NCBI RefSeq assembly: GCF_002959775.1
Contig: NZ_PPCX01000014.1
Location: 21,078-85,077 of the forward strand
Origin: Veillonella rogosae JCM 15642
Lineage (GTDB): Bacteria; Bacillota; Negativicutes; Veillonellales; Veillonellaceae
Direction: 5' to 3'
DNA length: 64,000 bases
The notes under the pieces: generated by a model
Databases searched by the model: none
Told to the model about the DNA's origin: nothing
What the model saw: only the letters and a program-made list of their open reading frames with translations
Made by a program: the position numbers and the translations under genes
Shown: positions 59,445 through 64,000 of the stretch, one piece after another
Position numbering within the stretch: the stretch's first letter is position 1
How the letters are laid out: every line of letters starts with the position of its first letter

Positions 59445-60335
59445 TTATTCCTCTTCATATGCATCACTCTCAGGAGGACGAACCTCTTCAAGAGCACGTA
59501 TAGCTACTTCAATTTGATCATCTTCTGGTTCACGTGTGGTCATGTATTGTAATACAAGACCTGGTTTAATGATGGCTTTCACAAAGGAATGCTCACTGCG
59601 TCCAGCAAGACGAATGACCTCGTACGCAATACCTGCTACTACGGGCATAAGCAGTACGCGGCTCAGAATACGTTCTACCAAATTAGGCCAACCTAAAAAA
59701 GCAAATACAAAGATACTCACCACCATAACGATAAGTAAGAAGTTTGTACCACATCGGGCATGTAACCGACTTTGTTTACGAACGTTTTCTACGGTAAGAG
59801 GCAAATCTAATTCATAAGTATGAATTGTTTTATGCTCTGCCCCATGATATTGGAAAACTCGTTGAATATCCTTCGTAAGACCAATCCCCCAAATGTAGAG
59901 CAAGAATAGCACTAAACGAATGACACCTTCAATGAGATTTAATACTACATGATTATCCTGTACACCAGGAATAAATTTTACGATAAATGTTGGCAAAGCC
60001 AAAAATACAGCTATCGCAAAGACTGTGGAAATAACCATGGTAATGGCAATTTCACTATTAGACATTTCCTCCTCTTCATCACCAGCTGCCTTGGCAGAAA
60101 AAGACAATGCCTTCATGCCAATCACTAGAGATTCATAGAGAGCTACACAGCCACGAAGAAATGGTTTTTTCAAAATTGGATATGTGTCAGCAATAGATTT
60201 TGTAGCCTCTTTTTGAACTACAATTGTGCCTGCTGGCTCTCGTACAGCTGTTGCCGTATAGCCAGGGCCTCTCATCATGACACCTTCGATCACAGCTTGT
60301 CCACCGACAAACTTTTTAATACGTTCTGTGTTCAC
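59445..60335 (-). CDS. DUF1385 membrane protein (YqhQ-like)
   Basis: Protein of 296 residues. It begins [23 protein letters not shown], the strongly conserved family opening. Four or so membrane helices lie in the middle ([57 protein letters not shown]), with a conserved [15 protein letters not shown] segment that could bind metal through its histidines. The start is a GTG at 60335 with GAGAGGAG 5 bp upstream. Biochemical function is unknown. Its placement between rpmE and prfA is common in Firmicutes. Confidence 0.88.
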   Translation of the reverse strand: MNTERIKKFVGGQAVIEGVMMRGPGYTATAVREPAGTIVVQKEATKSIADTYPILKKPFLRGCVALYESLVIGMKALSFSAKAAGDEEEEMSNSEIAITMVISTVFAIAVFLALPTFIVKFIPGVQDNHVVLNLIEGVIRLVLFLLYIWGIGLTKDIQRVFQYHGAEHKTIHTYELDLPLTVENVRKQSRLHARCGTNFLLIVMVVSIFVFAFLGWPNLVERILSRVLLMPVVAGIAYEVIRLAGRSEHSFVKAIIKPGLVLQYMTTREPEDDQIEVAIRALEEVRPPESDAYEEE

Positions 60336-60407
60336 AAGAGCTCCTCTCATAAACAAATAGAGGCAGAGCCCATAGCCCTGCCAATAGATGCTACATTACA
60401 TGACAAA

Positions 60408-60605
60408 TTATTTGCCGTAACGTTTGTTAAATTGTTCAATACGACCACGAGCTTGAGCTGCGCGTTGTTGACCAGTGAAGAACGGATGGCATTTGGAGCA
60501 AACGTCTACACGAAGGTCTTCTTTTACAGAGCCAGTTTTGAATGTGTTGCCACAACCGCAAGTTACTGTAGCTTCTTTATAGTCTGGATGAATACCTTGT
60601 TTCAT
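60408..60605 (-). CDS. rpmE: Ribosomal protein L31
   Basis: Large-subunit protein of 65 residues with the zinc-binding CxC...CxxC arrangement (CGCG and CSKC), so the C+ form. It starts [20 protein letters not shown], with AGAGGTG before the ATG at 60605; a longer in-frame start has no ribosome site and no homology. It lies 72 bp before the DUF1385 gene. Confidence 0.96.
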   Translation of the reverse strand: MKQGIHPDYKEATVTCGCGNTFKTGSVKEDLRVDVCSKCHPFFTGQQRAAQARGRIEQFNKRYGK

Positions 60606-60684
60606 TCTATACACCTCTTTCCGACAATCAATATTATTCTTATAGATTATAGCATGACACTTGTACAAATGCAAGTTGCCAATA

Positions 60685-60954
60685 CTATTCCTTGGATGCT
60701 TGTTTTTCTTCAATAGACTCAGCTAGGATAGTCTCTAAATCGCTTTCATTAAGGATATCGCGTAACGCAATAAGCTCCTCTAAAGAAAGAGTAATACCCT
60801 TTTTCATGCTTGTATATTCACTATCCCAAGCGCGAAGATCAAACTTAGGATTGTATTTGCCCCAGCTAGTACATGTTAATTGTTTTTTCCAACCATCTTT
60901 ATCTTCAGACAAAGTGCCGATAACTTTGAAGATTTCAAAATTGATAACTGCCAT
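60685..60954 (-). CDS. YdbC-family PC4-like ssDNA-binding protein
   Basis: Protein of 89 residues. [19 protein letters not shown] and KFDLRAW match the small YdbC family related to the transcription coactivator PC4, which binds single-stranded DNA as a dimer. The C-terminal 25 residues are acidic, without known fold. AAAGGAGG lies 5 bp before the ATG at 60954. Role in the cell is uncertain. It stands between rpmE and the unknown 479-aa gene, with its own gaps. Confidence 0.85.
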   Translation of the reverse strand: MAVINFEIFKVIGTLSEDKDGWKKQLTCTSWGKYNPKFDLRAWDSEYTSMKKGITLSLEELIALRDILNESDLETILAESIEEKQASKE

Positions 60955-61064
60955 GGTGCCTCCTTTCTTACACATGCGTGTAGTATGTTTCTTACCTACT
61001 ATATTTAGTAGTTCATATTTTTTAGGATACGATATATTTTAAACTAAAAGCTTAAGTTTTACAA

Positions 61065-62504
61065 TTAGTTTTTATAGTCGCTGTAATCTTCAATATCAAT
61101 AGATGTTGTAGGAGGCATAACTTGAGCCCCTAATGTATCTACTGATTCTTTCCAGTTCTCTGTTGCTGCTGTGACAGCGTTAATATACGCTTCATCTGCT
61201 GCCTGAACAGATTCAATTAATTGAGCTTCATCTTTTACATCTAAAACGCGACGACGTACGCTGCTAAGCATATAGCCGAAGGATTCAGCTGTTTGCACAA
61301 GCATAGAAATTTCTTGAATCAATGTTTGACCAATGGTACTGCAGAAGTACGCATACCACATATAAGCAAGTTCTGCGTCAGGGAACATCCAGTATACATC
61401 ATCTGTAGGTGCATCTGTCGTAATATCTACGTCTACATGATCTGTATGACGTTTGAAAGTAAGGAAGTATGCTCCACTTTCAACTAGAGCATTGCGACCT
61501 AATTCAGATACTCGACTATCGATACAGTAAATACCATCTTGACCTAACGCCACATCTGTTTGACCACCTGGCAATGAAATAGAGCGCAAAGATAAGCCAT
61601 AATTCAACACTGTAAATACTGGTAATTGAGCAAATACACCATGAGGCAACGGAATATAATTAATCGCCTTCCACTCGTCACCTACACGTTCACGAAGGCC
61701 AACGCGCATCTTTTTAACATCGTATTTACCGTATACGATTTCATAGGCCCCTAAAGGAGTCCACTCGCGAATTACTTCCACACGTTTTTGGTTCAAAAAG
61801 AATTGTAAGGCCATATTGTTTAAGCCCAATTGATTTTGTGCCATCGTAGCAGGTAAGAACAATTGTGCAGTCCCTTCTGGCACCAAGTTATGTAAACCGT
61901 TAGCCACTTCTTCTACAATATCTTCAGAAGATTGGAACATACCCACAGTACCTGTAAAGATATGATCAAAGTAACTGCGATGTGGCCAATGATTAATGAT
62001 TTGAGCCATTGGATATAGACGAGATAAGATGCTATAGCATACTGGAGACGCTGTGTAGAGAACAACCTTTTTATCTTCATAAGATTGAAGAATTTCTCCT
62101 ACCATACCAGCATATTCTTCTACATAGGCGTAAAGAACCAGCTCCCCTGTTTTGCTATGAGCTTCAATACTTTCACGAACAGGAGTTTCCCAAATAGTGC
62201 CTACATCTAGACCATCCAAAATACCGGTATCGCTGATGAAATCAAAGAGTTCAACCTTAAAAGAAGGACCATATAGATTTTGGAATGTATTCAAATCATA
62301 TGGCACAGGACCAAAGGACTCCACTGTAGATTTCTCAGCTAAGGCATATAAATCCTCTGGAGTTACGCCCCACTCACGGGAACTAGCATTGCTAGAAATC
62401 AATTGATCTAATACATTGAAACGCATTAATTCATTTACAATATCGATACCTTCAATACCATTAGAGGCACAAAGGGTAATAAATTCTTCGTTATTTGCTT
62501 TCAT
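61065..62504 (-). CDS. Unrecognised 479-residue cytoplasmic protein
   Basis: No known family is recognised. The protein is soluble-looking, acidic, without signal peptide or membrane helices. Residues 1-130 are mixed alpha/beta with many acidic side chains. Around 140-215 it has VVLYTASPVCYSILSRLYP and GLHNLVPEGTAQLFLP, where a beta-alpha-beta layout loosely recalls a Rossmann or methyltransferase fold, but no SAM or NAD motif is seen. Residues 400-470 are helical, perhaps a coiled coil (SVRRRVLDVKDEAQLIESVQ). The ATG follows the nth stop by 1 bp, with AAAGG inside the end of nth, so the two are co-translated. Confidence 0.75.
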   Translation of the reverse strand: MKANNEEFITLCASNGIEGIDIVNELMRFNVLDQLISSNASSREWGVTPEDLYALAEKSTVESFGPVPYDLNTFQNLYGPSFKVELFDFISDTGILDGLDVGTIWETPVRESIEAHSKTGELVLYAYVEEYAGMVGEILQSYEDKKVVLYTASPVCYSILSRLYPMAQIINHWPHRSYFDHIFTGTVGMFQSSEDIVEEVANGLHNLVPEGTAQLFLPATMAQNQLGLNNMALQFFLNQKRVEVIREWTPLGAYEIVYGKYDVKKMRVGLRERVGDEWKAINYIPLPHGVFAQLPVFTVLNYGLSLRSISLPGGQTDVALGQDGIYCIDSRVSELGRNALVESGAYFLTFKRHTDHVDVDITTDAPTDDVYWMFPDAELAYMWYAYFCSTIGQTLIQEISMLVQTAESFGYMLSSVRRRVLDVKDEAQLIESVQAADEAYINAVTAATENWKESVDTLGAQVMPPTTSIDIEDYSDYKN

Positions 62505-62505
62505 A

Positions 62506-63141
62506 TTAAACCTTTCCTGCAGAAGGACATAAGTGATTTAAAAAACATTCTTCACATAATGGCTTACGAGCCTTACATAGTTTACGACCATGATAAATCA
62601 ACCAGTGATGTGCAGCCGCCCAATCCTCTTTAGGAATTGCCTTTTGCAACTTTAATTCCATCTCTTCTGGTGTTTTAGCAATACCCAGTTTTAATCGGTT
62701 AGACACACGGAATACATGAGTATCTACAGCAATCGCTGGCGTACCAAACAATACAGATACTACCACATTTGCAGTCTTACGACCTACACCAGGTAATTCA
62801 ACGAGTTGGTCAAACTCACGTGGCACTTCCCCATGGTATTGTTCTACTAGAATCTGGCATGTGGCAATCAAGTTTTTAGCCTTCGATTTATAAAGGCCAC
62901 AGTCCTTAATCAGAGTTTCTAATTTGGTACCCCCAATTGCTAACATCTTAGCCGGATGATTTAGTTCAGGAAATAACCGTTTAGTAACAATATTAACTCT
63001 CTCATCCGTACATTGTGCAGATAATACAACTGCCACTAATAATTCAAATTCATTTGTATACTCAAGGGCAGGTTTTGCATCAAAATAATGCTCTTGCAAT
63101 AATTTCAATTGCTCTGCCTTTATTGCTTTTGTTACACGCAT
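62506..63141 (-). CDS. nth: Endonuclease III
   Basis: Bifunctional DNA glycosylase/AP lyase that removes oxidised pyrimidines. 211 residues with the helix-hairpin-helix LVELPGVGRKTANVV (catalytic Lys), the catalytic Asp in AVDTHVFRVSNRL, and the C-x6-C-x2-C-x5-C iron-sulfur loop (C KARKPL C EE C FLNHL C). AAAGGAGAG lies before the ATG at 63141; the upstream in-frame extension has no support. It leads a two-gene unit with the unknown protein. Confidence 0.95.
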   Translation of the reverse strand: MRVTKAIKAEQLKLLQEHYFDAKPALEYTNEFELLVAVVLSAQCTDERVNIVTKRLFPELNHPAKMLAIGGTKLETLIKDCGLYKSKAKNLIATCQILVEQYHGEVPREFDQLVELPGVGRKTANVVVSVLFGTPAIAVDTHVFRVSNRLKLGIAKTPEEMELKLQKAIPKEDWAAAHHWLIYHGRKLCKARKPLCEECFLNHLCPSAGKV

Positions 63142-63264
63142 ATAGCTCTCCTTTCTCACTTGTGAAAGTACAGACGCGTACAACTTATATCTTACCATAC
63201 GTATTCATTTAGTTCTATGTTATAATAAATGTTGTTATTCTAATATAGAATACAGGAGGTCAAT

Positions 63265-63534
63265 ATGAGCAATATTAACGATACATTAAAACGTATAAAT
63301 GAACTAGCAGCAAAGAAAAAATCTGGGCAACAACTCACACCAGAGGAATTAGCAGAAAAAAAAGAACTTTATGAAGTTTACTTAAGTTTTATTCGAGGCC
63401 AAATTACAGATACATTGAACCGTGTTGAATTCGTAGATCCTGAAACAGGTGAACGAACAGCTCCTAAACAAGCGCTCGAAAACTTGGCTAAACAAGCTGA
63501 CCAAGACATTAAAGAACATAAAGATATTCACTAA
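63265..63534 (+). CDS. DUF896 (YnzC-like) small protein
   Basis: Protein of 89 residues: INELAAKKKSGQQLTPEELAEKKELYEVYLSFIRGQI matches DUF896, a small helical family whose B. subtilis member YnzC is SOS-inducible. The C-terminal half (residues 48-89) is longer and more polar than in short members. AGGAGG lies 6 bp before the ATG; TATAAT at 63221-63226 is a plausible -10 box. It diverges from nth, a repair gene. Confidence 0.85.
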   Translation: MSNINDTLKRINELAAKKKSGQQLTPEELAEKKELYEVYLSFIRGQITDTLNRVEFVDPETGERTAPKQALENLAKQADQDIKEHKDIH

Positions 63535-63564
63535 TATATAAAAATATACATTAATATAAAAAAC

Positions 63565-63601
63565 GTACGCATAAATGATACATCAAATATGCGTACATTT
63601 T
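63565..63601 (+). terminator. Terminator of the DUF896 gene, abutted by an IS
   Basis: Stem GTACGCATA/TATGCGTAC with an inner TGAT/ATCA pair, then ATTTT. The IS end (GGGTTATAGG) follows with no gap, so the T-run was cut at its fourth T. Confidence 0.8.
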
Positions 63602-64000
63602 GGGTTATAGGACAAAAAGTGTGTGTGACTAATCCCAATAAGTTGGAAAATCTGTAGACATATGTAGCTCATTCCAAACAGGAGCATCACCCCATTGAGG
63701 GATTGAACGATCTATTTGGCAATAATCAGATAACCGTTTGTAGATAGCAGCAATCGATTCATCTGTAGGCATACAATTTAATATATCTGAAATAGAAAGC
63801 GGTCTTGGTGAGTGCATATAGCACCACCAATAGACCGCTTTTAGTCTTCTTTCAAGTGAAAGACCCCTATGAGCCCGTAGCATACTTCTTAGTTGAGCAT
63901 TTACTCCACCTTCAATACGATTATTTGTTGTAGGTATTGTAATATCAAAACATTCCAAAAAAGTAAATAAAGTTTGTTGCCTAATCAGACGCCATAATGA
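63602..64000 (-). mobile_element. Right end of a second, diverged IS1249-like element (cut by window)
   Basis: Begins GGGTTATAGGACAAAA, identical over 16 bases to the ends of the complete element at 20919, then differs (AGTGTGTGTG instead of CGTGTTGGT). The transposase fragment is related but clearly diverged. It is therefore a different element of the same family rather than a second copy of the same one. Target duplication cannot be seen because the other end is outside. Confidence 0.85.
63629..64000 (-). CDS. IS1249-like transposase, C-terminal part (N-terminus beyond window)
   Basis: The frame is open from the window edge to a stop at 63629, about 123 residues, starting within SLWRLIRQQTLFTFLE. 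The catalytic-Glu block NNRIEGGVNAQLR is followed by HRGLSLERRLKAVYWWCYMH and a tail similar to the complete transposase at 21118 (MPTDESIAAIY versus MPTDASISKIY). No frameshift or stop is seen in the visible part. Confidence 0.88.
   Translation of the reverse strand, partial: SLWRLIRQQTLFTFLECFDITIPTTNNRIEGGVNAQLRSMLRAHRGLSLERRLKAVYWWCYMHSPRPLSISDILNCMPTDESIAAIYKRLSDYCQIDRSIPQWGDAPVWNELHMSTDFPTYWD

Noticed and set aside
60606..60713. Longer N-terminus for ribosomal protein L31
   Set aside because: The extension overlaps the end of ydbC, is not L31-like, and the ATG at 60605 has a good ribosome site.

Overview
The window looks like a chromosomal segment of a Veillonella-type bacterium (Negativicutes: diderm, lactate-fermenting Firmicutes). 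The basis is AT-rich DNA, Firmicutes gene orders (cggR-gapA-pgk-tpiA-gpmI-eno; rpmE-prfA-prmC-tsaC-rpiB-glyA-upp; ccpN-like next to ppsR) combined with diderm traits (type IV pilus genes, MacAB-type efflux, PE synthesis by PssA/Psd). The genus is inferred from gene content; no search was run. Most genes are on the minus strand. No stretch longer than about 300 bases lacks a gene.

Layout: 1-362, cut-off unknown gene; 457-540, tRNA-Leu(CAA) with a consensus promoter and a terminator. 595-6429 (minus): tautomerase, guaB, tagA-like glycosyltransferase, psd, pssA, GT2 membrane glycosyltransferase, surE. 6562-9016: recG and, on plus, rpmB. 9102-14029: dgt, ppsR, ccpN-like regulator, ppsA, a gluconeogenic control block. 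14201-17150: five small AT-rich membrane proteins of unknown role behind a Nudix CoA pyrophosphatase. 17389-20853: tyrS and, divergent, a class A PBP. 20919-22267: a complete IS1249-like insertion sequence with perfect ends and an 8-bp target duplication. 22378-31259: mutS2, U32 protease/hydroxylase-like, pheT, pheS, a thioesterase. 31426-34447: macA-ABC-macB efflux operon. 34624-36397: pfkA broken by an in-frame stop and overlapping a degenerate shikimate-kinase-like gene. 36523-44518: a complete-looking but stripped-down type IV pilus/ComG-like operon. 44707-51692: the cggR glycolytic operon with a recognisable CggR operator. 51901-60954: upp, an IS3-family element, glyA, rpiB, LMW phosphatase, tsaC, prmC, prfA, DUF1385, rpmE, ydbC. 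61065-63534: unknown 479-aa gene coupled to nth, then ynzC. 63602-64000: the end of a second, diverged IS1249-like element.

How it fits together: a lactate user makes hexose phosphates upward from pyruvate. PpsA with its regulators PpsR and CcpN-like, and the reversible triose enzymes, are intact, while the irreversible glycolytic enzyme PfkA carries a nonsense codon. The pilus operon probably serves DNA uptake and/or twitching. The most striking structural pattern is that all three insertion sequences sit in or against Rho-independent terminator hairpins. The best candidates for undescribed biology are the five-gene membrane island (14201-16536), the 479-aa protein at 61065, and the pilin with a 42-residue leader followed by an inverted-repeat-bounded intergenic cassette.
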